From Shewanella sp. 10N.286.48.A6 (lineage in GTDB: Bacteria; Pseudomonadota; Gammaproteobacteria; Enterobacterales; Shewanellaceae): a stretch of 64,000 nt of DNA. A program made the translations under genes and the position numbers. Location of the stretch: positions 13,116 through 77,115 of the forward strand of contig NZ_MCVI01000019.1 of the NCBI RefSeq assembly GCF_002873135.1. The letters run 5' to 3'. The notes below the pieces were generated by a model. The model worked only from the letters and a program-made list of their open reading frames with translations. It was not told the DNA's origin and ran no database searches. This document shows positions 8,095-18,547 of this stretch, in pieces. Numbering within the stretch: the stretch's first letter is position 1; the number at the start of each line of letters is the position of its first letter.

Positions 8095-11000
8095 TTAGTG
8101 AAGCTTACGGCGACGACCAGCGAATAAACCTAGTACACCTAATGCTAAGAAGCCTAAGCTACCACCGCTTGATTTTTTCTCTTCAACAACAGGAACTTCA
8201 GGTGCTGGCGCTACAGGCTCTACGCCATCAGAGTTAACCGTTAGCTTAAAGCTGGTGGTTGCTTGATCAGACGGGTAAGCCATATCATGCACAGTTACAG
8301 ATACCATGGTTTCACCAAACCAGTCAGCATCAGGGGTAATCGTGATGCTATCACCTTCAACTTTAGCAGTGATGTTATCACCTGCCACCATAATGCCATT
8401 GACTGTGCCTTTAAGGTCAGCATAGACAACATTCATTGTAAGAGAGCTATTCTCTTCAATTACTTGGTCTGTAAAACCTGCAACTTGAATATTACTTGCT
8501 GATGAAACCGTATGGGATACCGTCACTAACTCTGAATCAGCGTATTGACTGCTAACCTTTACTGCATTATCCATTCCAACAGCTGCAGCTGATACACGGG
8601 CAGAGAAGCTAACCGTTAATGCTGAGCTTTCAGGGCCTTGATAATCAGCACAAACTAGCATGCCTTCAGCCACTTTTTCATCAACGTTATTGTAGGCAAA
8701 ACCGTCATTGTACCAACCACCGACAGGCTGGTAGGTGCCACGCTCACCGTAATAACCATGTAGACCAATTGAACCAAAATGATCGTTAGCCGTTTGCAGC
8801 GCTTGATAACCAAACATGATTTCATGGGCACCAGGGGCAAAATCTAACTTAGTTGAGATAATGGTTTCAACATCAAAGTAAGCTGATGCATCTGGGTTAC
8901 GGTTACCGGTAAAGCGGTTATCAATTTCTGCACCACCTTTCCACTGGAACACATAATAATCATCAACCACAGCACCATATACTAGGTTAGTGACTGCGCC
9001 GATATCTTCACGGAATGCCACTTCTGGCATAATCACATCACCACGCCACAATGGGGCAACCATAGTGTCAGGGAAGCTTTGGAACACATCATTAAACTCA
9101 TAATGGTAATTATAGAAATCTGGCATTTCGTCAAATTTCACATAACCAAATGGTGAGATTTCAAGTAAGTCATGCAGCATGTCTTGCTCTGCACCGTATA
9201 AAGGTACGTGAGGTAAATCATTCGCTGACATTGGAATACTCAAATATTGGTTTGAGTAGCCAGTAATGCCTAAATCAGAGAAACCAAACTCACTTGGTAC
9301 ATCCACAAAGGTGTCACTCGCGCCCTGCATTTGCGCAGGAATACGACACGTCGCATCCTCTAGACTCGTGGTAAACACATAGTGACGTGGGGTATCTAAT
9401 GACGAAGGTTGCACAGTATTAAAGGCAATGGTATTACCATCAATTGTCATGTCTTCAGTGTATTGTGGTAAGCCAGAAACCTGAACGCTGTCTTCAATTA
9501 ACTGGAAGCCTGAAGCGAGTTCAGTACTTAAGGTTAACTGACGCTCACCACCTAACAAGTTAGGCGCTAGGCTGACTTCAAACTCAACAATATCACCGGC
9601 CTTGGCACTAGTATGGCTTGCTTCAATTTCGGTGTCGCTACCGTCATGAATAAGCTTTACTGGGATATAACCTAAGTTATCATCGTTATAGCTGTCGCTA
9701 CCAATTCCCACATAACCATAGTAAACATCGCCCTCTACAGCATCAGCTAAATCATAGTTTAACTGTACACGGTAAGGGTCCATGCCATTTGATGAATCTG
9801 GGCCAACGGCAGTCAGATTAGCGTCATCTTGATCACCGATGATAGCTAAAGCGAAGGTCATATTATCAGCAAGGTTAGCTGCATCTTCATAATCATACTT
9901 ATAGTTAGAGCCATAAGCCCAGTAAGTTCCTGGAGTTGGATTATTGATGGCGCAGTAATCGTTGTTATCAATACGAGAGTAACAAATGGCTTCTTCATTC
10001 CACTGGATCTCACCGTCGTTATTGACATCCATACCAATATCGATTGATGCATAAGCATTATAGTCAGCTTTAACCACTTCCCACACGATACGCTTAGTGC
10101 CTTCTGGTACGTCAAAGAAGTTAACCACTTGACCATCATCAATACGTGATTGCGCGGTATTGTCTAAGTCGCGCACATCACTGCGCTGCATTTGCACATC
10201 AAAAAGTTCCGCTTTAACTAAGCCATTAACGCGGCTATTAAAGGTTTGAATTTCTTCAGTGGTGATTTCAGGGGTTAAAATATGCCCTTGTTGGCGGTGG
10301 ATATTACCGACCACATTTTCAGGCATACTGGTACCACTGTAGCGAATGCTAACCGGTAAATGTTGCATTGGCATATCCGTGCTTGCAGGGGTAATAGTCA
10401 CATCACCTAGTAAGCGTAGAGATGATGAATCTGCACCCGGTGCTTGAACTTCTAACACTGTTGCTGTGAGCATGATGGCTTGAGTTTCGCCTTTGCTAAG
10501 GCTAAATGTCTTAGGCGACACTTCAAGCGACAGCATATCTGCGCCATCCATTGCCAGCGACTCAGCATCCACAGTCCAACTGCCATCAGCTGTCGCGGTA
10601 AATGTCCGCATCATGGTACAAGTGCCACTGCAGCTTTCATTGTAAAAATATGGCACGTTTAGGGTGTTAACTGTACCGCCATTTTTAGGGTTCGCCGCGC
10701 GGTAATTATCACCGGTTTCATCCATGATTAAACCCGCTTTAAATGCGCGAGCAACGTTAATCACGCCACTACCTGCATCACTAAAGCCTGCAGGCTCTAA
10801 ATCAACAAAGGGGTAAGTTTCAACCGTGCGAGTCACTTCAGCTAAATTCGCAGTCATCATTAATGCTGACTGAATTTGTGCTGGTGTCCAACTTGGTTGT
10901 GCTTGCTTTAATAATGCCATTGCACCTGCAACATGGGGCGCTGCCATTGAAGTACCACTAATGGTGTTGTAGTCACCAGGTACACCTACACCAGAAAACG

Positions 11001-13071
11001 GCATTTCATCAGCCCATGCCGCATAAATATCAACACCAGGAGCGGCAAGGTTTGGTGACATGACTTCAGGGTTATCAAAGTTATGTCCACGAGATGAGAA
11101 GTCAGCTAACGCATTAGGCACACGTTCAGTCGTCACCACATTTGAAGCCGTGATGGTTAACTGATGATCACTGCCTTTAGATAACCAGCTTGATAAACCA
11201 AACCAGTTAGTTGAAGCATCACCATAATAACCACTATAAGGCAAGTGAATACCGGGGATCACATAAGGGTCGTTATTAACCGACTCTGTAGAGCTGGCAT
11301 TACGTAAAATAAAACCACCTGCACCGCCTTCGGCTACGTTAATGGCTTTTTGTACGCGAGCGATATCACCACGCTTACAAACTACAATTGGCGCAGTGTC
11401 ATATGGAATGCCTTCAGGAGAGTTATCAAAAAAGCCTGCTGGGAAGGCTTCATTACATTTTTCATATTCCCAGCCGTAGGCTTTTGCTTCAACCACAGGG
11501 CCTGTATAACCTTCGGTAATCCCGCCGCCAACAAGTTCTGGTAGCTCTTGCTCGCCGCCAGTTGCGCCAGTAAGCATTTTACCTTCAACACTAAACTCAC
11601 GTGTATGAGTGGTTGCTGCAACAGAGGTCACCCAAGGGGATAAGTGATCAATTGCGCCGCGGCGTACATTTGCTTCAGAAGGGTCAAAAGAGTTACCCGC
11701 TGAGGCTGATACCGAAATACCGGCTTCTCGTGCTGCTAAAAAGGCCATCTCCATTGGGTCTTCCCATGGGAATGCGCCATAAGCAGTACCAATTGAGTAG
11801 TTAATCACATCTACGCCATCGGCGACTGCATCTTCAATACCCGCAAGTAATGCAGAACCAGGGCAGCCGGTATAATTATTAAAGCTGCCGTCACCTGGGT
11901 GACACACTTGGTACATAATGACGTTAGCGTGCGGCGCGACACCTGAAATACGCGGTAACATTAAGTCCGTTGGTTTGCCGTCACTGGTTACGCCAACATC
12001 AGGCACCATATAGGTACTATCTAATATGATATTACCGGCAGCGGTAGAGGCGGTGTGTGAACCATGGCCGTTGTAATCTTCGCCATTTGCAGGTCTTAAT
12101 GGACCTTCGATTTCCCACCAGCCTTTATCAGGTTGAAAACTTTCATCGCTATAAGTGTCGGTAATCACAGGGTAAGAGCGCACACCAATAAGCTTGTCAT
12201 TACACATGCCGGCAAACTCTTCAAGCTCACAGTCGCCTAAATAGCCAGCATAACGCGACGGTAATTGATGTACATAGCCATCATCGCCTTGTGCTGCAAA
12301 CGATTCATGGTCGGTGTTAATCCCGGTATCGAGCACGCCTACAACAATACCTTTACCGGTAAACGCTTCACCAGTGACTTCACCGGTCCAAAACTTGTCA
12401 GCGCCGATATGCTGTGGACCCACATCAGTTTGTAATTGGTAGATGATTTCACGGGTCACACTGACAACACCAGATAAGCCGGCAACGCTTGCTGCTTGAT
12501 CTTGAGTCATACGCATCGACATACCGTTAAAGGCAAGCTGATAGTTAGCGATAGTTTTAGTGTTACCTACCAAGCTGGTAATTTGCGAGCTTACGCTAGC
12601 TTGTTTTTCACTAAGGTAACTACGATATGATTGTACATCGGTACTATTGATATCAACTTTATCATGCAGCTGTGGGCTTAATGCCGCTGGGATTTTACTG
12701 GTTCGAGGAGTCGTAGCATTTAATCCAGCAACACCGCCTTGATATAATGAAACTGGCTTGTCAGATAACTGAATAATATAAGTTTGCTCACCTTCAATAT
12801 CATCTTCATAAACAAAAGGAACTTTTTGATCAACACTTGAAATAGCACGATGAACATTACGTCCATTACTATTTCGAGTTTGTGTCACTACCTCTCCAGA
12901 TAAACGATCTTTATTTTTATTGTCGTTATATTGCTTAATTGCATCGGTAATAACTATAGGCTTAATATTGGCCGAGTATGCACCATCAGCATTGGCGCTA
13001 TCAGCACTCGCTCCGGCAGCACCCGCATAAATGGCCGCTAGGGTCATTATATGAACTTTGTTCAGTTTCAT
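8095..13071 (-). CDS. Large secreted S8 (subtilisin-like) protease with PA insert and GlyGly-CTERM tail
   Basis: The 1658-residue product has a signal peptide (MKLNKVHIMTLAAIYAGAAG), an I9-type propeptide (YIIQLSDKPVSLY) and a peptidase S8 domain. The catalytic triad is Asp248 (VGVLDTGIN), His336 (NGHGSHTAS) and Ser708 (SGTSMAAPHVAG). A protease-associated insert (VCKRGDIARVQKAINVAEGG) lies between His and Ser. After the protease come repeated beta-rich domains including a cadherin-like stretch near the end. The C-terminus has SSGG, a hydrophobic helix and GRRRK, the GlyGly-CTERM signal handled by rhombosortase and the type II secretion route in Shewanella and Vibrio. I set the start at 13071, where GGAAG precedes the signal peptide, rather than at the longer frame's ATG at 13176. 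It is likely to digest extracellular protein. Confidence 0.93.
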   Translation of the reverse strand: MKLNKVHIMTLAAIYAGAAGASADSANADGAYSANIKPIVITDAIKQYNDNKNKDRLSGEVVTQTRNSNGRNVHRAISSVDQKVPFVYEDDIEGEQTYIIQLSDKPVSLYQGGVAGLNATTPRTSKIPAALSPQLHDKVDINSTDVQSYRSYLSEKQASVSSQITSLVGNTKTIANYQLAFNGMSMRMTQDQAASVAGLSGVVSVTREIIYQLQTDVGPQHIGADKFWTGEVTGEAFTGKGIVVGVLDTGINTDHESFAAQGDDGYVHQLPSRYAGYLGDCELEEFAGMCNDKLIGVRSYPVITDTYSDESFQPDKGWWEIEGPLRPANGEDYNGHGSHTASTAAGNIILDSTYMVPDVGVTSDGKPTDLMLPRISGVAPHANVIMYQVCHPGDGSFNNYTGCPGSALLAGIEDAVADGVDVINYSIGTAYGAFPWEDPMEMAFLAAREAGISVSASAGNSFDPSEANVRRGAIDHLSPWVTSVAATTHTREFSVEGKMLTGATGGEQELPELVGGGITEGYTGPVVEAKAYGWEYEKCNEAFPAGFFDNSPEGIPYDTAPIVVCKRGDIARVQKAINVAEGGAGGFILRNASSTESVNNDPYVIPGIHLPYSGYYGDASTNWFGLSSWLSKGSDHQLTITASNVVTTERVPNALADFSSRGHNFDNPEVMSPNLAAPGVDIYAAWADEMPFSGVGVPGDYNTISGTSMAAPHVAGAMALLKQAQPSWTPAQIQSALMMTANLAEVTRTVETYPFVDLEPAGFSDAGSGVINVARAFKAGLIMDETGDNYRAANPKNGGTVNTLNVPYFYNESCSGTCTMMRTFTATADGSWTVDAESLAMDGADMLSLEVSPKTFSLSKGETQAIMLTATVLEVQAPGADSSSLRLLGDVTITPASTDMPMQHLPVSIRYSGTSMPENVVGNIHRQQGHILTPEITTEEIQTFNSRVNGLVKAELFDVQMQRSDVRDLDNTAQSRIDDGQVVNFFDVPEGTKRIVWEVVKADYNAYASIDIGMDVNNDGEIQWNEEAICYSRIDNNDYCAINNPTPGTYWAYGSNYKYDYEDAANLADNMTFALAIIGDQDDANLTAVGPDSSNGMDPYRVQLNYDLADAVEGDVYYGYVGIGSDSYNDDNLGYIPVKLIHDGSDTEIEASHTSAKAGDIVEFEVSLAPNLLGGERQLTLSTELASGFQLIEDSVQVSGLPQYTEDMTIDGNTIAFNTVQPSSLDTPRHYVFTTSLEDATCRIPAQMQGASDTFVDVPSEFGFSDLGITGYSNQYLSIPMSANDLPHVPLYGAEQDMLHDLLEISPFGYVKFDEMPDFYNYHYEFNDVFQSFPDTMVAPLWRGDVIMPEVAFREDIGAVTNLVYGAVVDDYYVFQWKGGAEIDNRFTGNRNPDASAYFDVETIISTKLDFAPGAHEIMFGYQALQTANDHFGSIGLHGYYGERGTYQPVGGWYNDGFAYNNVDEKVAEGMLVCADYQGPESSALTVSFSARVSAAAVGMDNAVKVSSQYADSELVTVSHTVSSASNIQVAGFTDQVIEENSSLTMNVVYADLKGTVNGIMVAGDNITAKVEGDSITITPDADWFGETMVSVTVHDMAYPSDQATTSFKLTVNSDGVEPVAPAPEVPVVEEKKSSGGSLGFLALGVLGLFAGRRRKLH

Positions 13072-13607
13072 TGTCGTTTCTTCCGTTATTATTTGTGAAT
13101 GCAAATTTTTAACAAATTTGTCACATGAATATTTAACGTGTATTTGCGTTAGCGGCCAATGCATTTTATGAATCAACTGATAGTTTTTGTGAAAAACAAT
13201 AAAGGCTAGCGATCAAATCATAAAATAAATAAGCATAAAAACCAATGGTTTGACTTTTTTTAGATAAAAATATCAGCTATATAAGAGATTAAATGGAGTG
13301 AATTGAGTTTACTTGGCGCCTATGGTGATACAAAGTGAAACAGTCACTACAGGGTGATTGTTGTGATTATTAGGCTAATTGAACTATCGCCATTAGCTTT
13401 ACTAATAAAATAATAACAATGGTACATTTTTACTGCTAAATAGCGTTAAGTATCTTTATAGCTAGAGATAATAATTTATTTAATAGTTGGCTTAATAGTT
13501 AGTGTTTTATGTTATTTGATAAAGATTAGTTGGTGAACATTATTTTATAAATTTTAGCACGGAAATATTAATTTAAATAATTCAGTTTAAATATAAGTAG
13601 GATTGAT
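13072..13607. other. AT-rich divergent promoter region, S8 protease and LysR gene
   Basis: About 535 bp without a convincing gene. It is strongly AT-rich. It must contain the promoters of the protease and of the LysR-type gene, but I see no clear inverted repeat or hexamer pair that I would annotate. Confidence 0.5.
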
Positions 13608-14561
13608 ATGGAATTACGTCACATTAAATACTTTGTTGTATTGGCTGAATTAAAACACTTTCATAAAGCTGCCGCAGAGTTAAATATTACTCAGCCGTCA
13701 CTATCCAAAAGCTTGCAAAAACTCGAATTATTAGTTGGTGGTAAGCTATTTCAGCGCGACTCTAAAAATATGACGCTAACCCCTTTGGGGGAAATGGTAT
13801 TAGCTCATAGCCAAAACATTGTAAAGCAGCACGATAAACTAAAACGCGATATCGCCAGCTTTCATGGTGAAAATGAGCATGAAATTAGCATTGGCGCCAG
13901 CCCTATTCCATCAAACTGTTTAGTGGGCCCTATATTGGGGCAGTTTATTCAGGCTTGTCCCAAAATGACCATTGATTTTAAAGTGGATCATTGGCAATCA
14001 TTAACAGAGCTGTTACTTCAAGGAAAGTTGGATTTGTTTGTTGCGGAAGCCAAAGTGACTGAGCTTGAAGATAACCCATTACTTCACTTACAAGCGCTGC
14101 CACCATTTCCGGTGATATTTTGTTGTCGTCCTGATCACCCGCTTACTAAGCTGCCGAGATTATATTTAGCGACATTTAGAGATTATCCTTTGGCGATCCC
14201 ATTGAAATTGCCCATTACCATCGCCAATCAATTTGAAGACTTATTTCAATTACAAAGAGATGATTTTGCCGGTTTAATTCGTTTTGATCAGCTTCACTCA
14301 ATTAAAGACGCTATTTTTCATTCAGATTTAGTAGTGCTAACTCCAGAAATAGCAGTACGTGATGAATTATTAGCGGGCACCTTGGTGCAGCTTAGCCCGC
14401 AATTGATGCCGAAACTGAATGCTAAGTTCAGTATTGTTAGCCTAGCAGAAAACCAACAAAGCCAATCGATTAAGGTGTTTAGCGAGTTTATTGTGCAGCG
14501 AGCTAACTCAGTTAAGGACTCAGTTAATGAGCTTGAAAACTTAGATATACAAATTGCGTAA
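13608..14561 (+). CDS. LysR-family transcriptional regulator
   Basis: This 317-residue protein has the N-terminal winged helix-turn-helix of the family (MELRHIKYFVVLAELKHFHKAAAELNITQPSLSKSLQKLE is spread over residues 1-40) and a substrate-binding effector domain from about residue 90. LysR proteins often control the divergently transcribed neighbour, here the S8 protease, or the downstream sensor pair. The effector is unknown. An AGTAGG sequence lies 10 bases before the ATG. Confidence 0.88.
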   Translation: MELRHIKYFVVLAELKHFHKAAAELNITQPSLSKSLQKLELLVGGKLFQRDSKNMTLTPLGEMVLAHSQNIVKQHDKLKRDIASFHGENEHEISIGASPIPSNCLVGPILGQFIQACPKMTIDFKVDHWQSLTELLLQGKLDLFVAEAKVTELEDNPLLHLQALPPFPVIFCCRPDHPLTKLPRLYLATFRDYPLAIPLKLPITIANQFEDLFQLQRDDFAGLIRFDQLHSIKDAIFHSDLVVLTPEIAVRDELLAGTLVQLSPQLMPKLNAKFSIVSLAENQQSQSIKVFSEFIVQRANSVKDSVNELENLDIQIA

Positions 14562-14725
14562 GGCTGAAAAGTAGGGCAAACCTAACGAGTATCAAACTAA
14601 CTTAGCTTGGCATGACTGCGTTACTGGCACAAATAGCATCACAATTTATATGGTTATTTTCAGAGGGTAGGCTATAACTAAGATGCTTGACTAAAATTGC
14701 CGCATGCCAACCAAGGATTGTCAGT

Positions 14726-15928
14726 ATGCTTAAAATTGTATTTTTGCTTCTATTATTTAGTTATTCCCTCGAGATACTCGCCTCTCCTAAGTTTTTTAAA
14801 GTTTACTTTGATGCCGATAGAACGGGTCATATTGAATCGTCATTAGCAATTGAACAGGGTTTTAAAGTCGCATTTGAACAGGCAAATAATAAACTTGGTG
14901 GCCTTGGTGTGGAATTTGTCACCTTAGATCATCGAGGTAATGTCGGCAGAAGCAAAAAGAATATGGACCGTTTTTTGAAAGATCCTAATGGGATAGTGTT
15001 TATAGGCGGTCTGCATTCCCCGCCATTAATAAAATATCGAGATTTTATTAATGAGTCACAATTGCTCACCCTTGTCCCTTGGGCTGCTGGTGGACCAATT
15101 ACTCGATACCCCTCAAAAGATAATTTTGTTTTTCGGCTTTCGGTAGATGATCAAAAAGTTGGCAAGCACTTAGTTGATTTTGCGATGCAAAAACAATGTA
15201 AAAAACCACACATGATGCTCGAAAATACCGCTTGGGGTAAATCTAATTATCGCAGTATGACTTCTGCCCTTGAGGCTTATGGCATGACTGAAGTGGGGGA
15301 AACTTGGTTTGCTTGGGGGATAAACCCAGCGCAAGCAAGATTATTATTAGCAACCGCCCAAAAAGAACAAGTTGACTGCTTATTTATGGTCGCAGGGGCC
15401 ACAGAAGGGGCGTTAATCGTAGCCGCTGTGGCTGAGCTGGGTTTGGATATTTCAATATACAGTCACTGGGGGATTACCGGTGGGGATTTTGCCACTGTGG
15501 TGCCATTTGAGATCCGCAATAAAGCAAATTTACACTTCATACAATCATGCTTTAATTTTTATAGCTCAGAGGTAACTGATTTTAATCAGCAGGTTTTTAA
15601 TGATGCTAAAGCTATGTTTCCAGAGCAGTTTGTTGATAAAAACATCAAATCGCCGGCAGGCTTTGTTCATGGTTATGATCTCGGTAAAATTTTTATCGCA
15701 GCCGCCAATAATGTCAGTTTTACTGACAATATAGTCACTAATCGCATCGCAATGAAGCAGGCACTGGAGTCGATGACAGCGCCGGTTGACGGATTAATAA
15801 AACAATATCAGGCACCATTTAGTGTATTTAGCCATAGCGCCCCAGATGCCCATGAGGCGCTAGATGAAAACGATTTATGTATGGCGATATACGATGATAT
15901 TAATGCGGTTAAATTGATTGAGCAGTAA
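14726..15928 (+). CDS. Periplasmic branched-chain amino acid-type binding protein, likely sensor partner
   Basis: This 400-residue protein has a signal peptide (MLKIVFLLLLFSYSLEILA) and a type I periplasmic binding fold. Family-like stretches include FEQANNKLGGLGVEFVTLDH, FIGGLHSPP, and FVHGYDLGKIFIAAANN. The ATG at 14726 has AAGGA 8 bases upstream and gives a proper signal peptide, so I prefer it to the in-frame ATG at 14687. No transporter genes are adjacent. Instead a membrane hybrid kinase begins 21 bp downstream. This arrangement is like LuxP with LuxQ, in which the binding protein presents its ligand to the kinase. The ligand cannot be told from sequence. Confidence 0.8.
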   Translation: MLKIVFLLLLFSYSLEILASPKFFKVYFDADRTGHIESSLAIEQGFKVAFEQANNKLGGLGVEFVTLDHRGNVGRSKKNMDRFLKDPNGIVFIGGLHSPPLIKYRDFINESQLLTLVPWAAGGPITRYPSKDNFVFRLSVDDQKVGKHLVDFAMQKQCKKPHMMLENTAWGKSNYRSMTSALEAYGMTEVGETWFAWGINPAQARLLLATAQKEQVDCLFMVAGATEGALIVAAVAELGLDISIYSHWGITGGDFATVVPFEIRNKANLHFIQSCFNFYSSEVTDFNQQVFNDAKAMFPEQFVDKNIKSPAGFVHGYDLGKIFIAAANNVSFTDNIVTNRIAMKQALESMTAPVDGLIKQYQAPFSVFSHSAPDAHEALDENDLCMAIYDDINAVKLIEQ

Positions 15929-15949
15929 GCCTAAGGCGTCGAATTTATT

Positions 15950-18349
15950 ATGTGGTTTGATAAAAAAAATGGAATGCATTTATTTTCGCTGTTTATTTTG
16001 TTGGGGGCCATTACCTTTATGGCGTCCAGTTATATTTTTGTGTCCAATCAGGCCGCTGAAACTGCAAAACTCATCAATGAAGAGAATTTAAAAGGTAAAT
16101 TTTCTGCAATTGAACAATACGTTGCCGAGTTCATCGGCGCCCATGAAAGGGATGTTAATAAAATATCCACTTACCCTGATGTTATCAGCGCGACGCTAGA
16201 AGGTGTTGATGATAAACATACCTTACATGACCAACTATCACTGATAAAACCACATGATGTAGATACTTTTGTGAACCTGTATGACTTTGCTGGCGAGGGC
16301 ATTTATCTTGAATTTGAGCTTGGGGAGCAACTAAGACATTACCTGGTTGAGGGGATTAATGATGAGTCAATTCTTAATGATAACAACTATATCTTTTTTA
16401 ACGAGCGTGGCCAAGATTACTTATTAATCACTGAGCCGATACGATATCACGCATTAGCTGAGGGCTTGACTGCTTATATTATCCAGTTAAATGACTCGCA
16501 ATTAATAGGTCGATTAATTGCAGATAAAAATCATTGGTTTGGGATCAGACAAGACAGGTTTAACTGGGCTATGTCTCCCCAGGGTGGCTGGCAGACTCAA
16601 GCGAAAATGATCCCCCAATTTGATATTTATCTTCTGTATGCATCATCGCCACAATTTGTTGAAAAAATAGAGTCAGACTTCTTACGAAGCTTATTTCTTA
16701 GAATGCTGCTTGCTACCAGTATGACCATTTTACTCTTGTATTTTTTGGGTAGAAAAATCTTAGTATCCCCCTTTCAGTCATTAGCTCGCTCACAGCAATT
16801 ACTTGAGCAACAGGCGGAAAATTTAAAAAATAAAGAGGCTGAATCAACTCGACTTGCGCGGGTTGTCAAATATATGCGAGATGCGGTGGTATTTACCGAT
16901 CCTGATATCAAAATAATTTGGGTCAATGGTGCATTTGAGAAGATGACAGGCTATAAAAAACATGAAGTGTTGGGCATGAAACCCGCAGATTTACTGCAAG
17001 GGCCAAAGACTAGCAAAGTAACGGCTCGTAAAATTGGTGAGCTAATAAAAAATAGAGGCTTTGGTACTTTTGAGATAATTAACTACACCAAGAGTAACGA
17101 AGCCTATTGGTTAGAGGTGCAAATTGGGCCGCTGTATGATGATTCAGGTGAGCTAGAAGGTTTTATGGCGGTTGAGCGTGATATTACTGAGCGCAAAGAA
17201 TTGGAAGACTCGTTAAAACTCACTGCCAAAAAAGCCGATGCCGCAAATATCTCAAAATCGCAGTTTTTAGCATCAATGAGTCATGAGCTTCGCACTCCAA
17301 TGAATGGCGTGTTAGGTATGACAGAACTGATTAAAGACACTTCTCTTAATGTTGAACAAGAAGAGATGGTCAATACCTTATTGAGATCAGGAAAGCACAT
17401 GCTATCTGTGCTCAATGATATTTTGGATTTTTCAAAAATTGAAGCGGGGAAATTAACCTTAAATTTAACCCGTTTTACCATCAACGAACTCAAGTCGGAA
17501 GTTGAACCGATTTATAAAGCCTTGTGCGATGAAAAAGGCTTGGCATTTAGCTTTGAGTCGGCAGGCGAGCAAGATAAAGTTTGTGTCGCTGATAAGATCC
17601 GAATTCAACAAATACTACAAAACTTGCTCAATAATGCGTGGAAGTTTACCCCTCAAGGCCATATTGCCGCGTCAATTAACGTCATCAATAATGAGGCTGA
17701 GCCGTTATTAGAAATTATTGTGTCTGATAGCGGTATTGGTATTAATAAAGATAAACAAGATTATGTTTTTCAGGCATTCTCTCAAGCTGAAGCGGATACC
17801 ACCCGTCGGTTTGGCGGCACTGGGCTGGGGCTGGCGATTATCTCTGAGCTGGTGAATGTTATGGGAGGTAGCATAGAACTCAATAGTGAGCTGGGGGTAG
17901 GTAGCCAGTTTAGAGTGAGTATACCGATTAAATTAGATGCCAAACCGCAACAGGTCACAGGTCATCATAGCTCTATGTTTGATGGCTCAGGTTTAAAAGT
18001 GCTTATTGTTGAAGATAATAAAATCAATGTAAAAGTGATGAAGATGTTCCTCAACAAACGCGGCTTTGATTGTGAGGTCGCTGAAAACGGTCAAATTGGT
18101 GTCGATAAAGTGCAAGCAACACACTTTGACTTGGTGATCATGGATAATCATATGCCGGTGATGGACGGCATTGCCGCGACCAAGGCAATTAAAGCGTTAA
18201 ACTTGGCTAATGAGCCGTTAATTATTGGCTGTACCGCAGATGCTTTTGAGCAAACCCGTATCGATATGATCAGCATGGGGTGTACTGAGGTTGTCACTAA
18301 GCCTATTCATAGCTCTAAATTAGACGAGATCTTAATCGCTATCTTTTGA
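15950..18349 (+). CDS. Hybrid sensor histidine kinase (periplasmic sensor, PAS, HisKA, HATPase, receiver)
   Basis: Order of parts in the 799 residues: membrane helix about 10-32; periplasmic sensor about 33-245; second helix about 248-268; coiled linker; PAS domain with PAC motif about 305-415 (WVNGAFEKMTGYKKHEVLG, VERDITERKELE); HisKA with phospho-acceptor His445 (FLASMSHELRTPMNGVLG); HATPase with N box NLLNNAWKFTP and G boxes DSGIGI and GGTGLGLAI; receiver about 681-799 with phospho-acceptor Asp732 (VIMDNHMPVMDG). No HPt domain is present, so a separate phosphotransfer protein is expected. It follows the binding protein by 21 bp and is probably its signalling partner. No output regulator lies next to it. 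Confidence 0.9.
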   Translation: MWFDKKNGMHLFSLFILLGAITFMASSYIFVSNQAAETAKLINEENLKGKFSAIEQYVAEFIGAHERDVNKISTYPDVISATLEGVDDKHTLHDQLSLIKPHDVDTFVNLYDFAGEGIYLEFELGEQLRHYLVEGINDESILNDNNYIFFNERGQDYLLITEPIRYHALAEGLTAYIIQLNDSQLIGRLIADKNHWFGIRQDRFNWAMSPQGGWQTQAKMIPQFDIYLLYASSPQFVEKIESDFLRSLFLRMLLATSMTILLLYFLGRKILVSPFQSLARSQQLLEQQAENLKNKEAESTRLARVVKYMRDAVVFTDPDIKIIWVNGAFEKMTGYKKHEVLGMKPADLLQGPKTSKVTARKIGELIKNRGFGTFEIINYTKSNEAYWLEVQIGPLYDDSGELEGFMAVERDITERKELEDSLKLTAKKADAANISKSQFLASMSHELRTPMNGVLGMTELIKDTSLNVEQEEMVNTLLRSGKHMLSVLNDILDFSKIEAGKLTLNLTRFTINELKSEVEPIYKALCDEKGLAFSFESAGEQDKVCVADKIRIQQILQNLLNNAWKFTPQGHIAASINVINNEAEPLLEIIVSDSGIGINKDKQDYVFQAFSQAEADTTRRFGGTGLGLAIISELVNVMGGSIELNSELGVGSQFRVSIPIKLDAKPQQVTGHHSSMFDGSGLKVLIVEDNKINVKVMKMFLNKRGFDCEVAENGQIGVDKVQATHFDLVIMDNHMPVMDGIAATKAIKALNLANEPLIIGCTADAFEQTRIDMISMGCTEVVTKPIHSSKLDEILIAIF

Positions 18350-18547
18350 GCTTACTCATAGCGATAGCCCGCAAGCCTGCTTACATAAAACGCCTGTCTA
18401 TCTCATTAACCCCAGTTGCGGTTAACTCAATTGCCCATCGCTAAATCATTAGCAGATAAAGATCATGCTTAGGCGCTTAAGATTAAGCTATAGTGACGCC
18501 TAAATATCAATAGTTTGCTGTTCAGCCATTAAGTCGTAGGTTGTAAA

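Noticed and set aside
13072..13176. Longer N-terminus for the S8 protease
   Set aside because: It would put 35 polar residues before a clear signal peptide; GGAAG fits the start at 13071.
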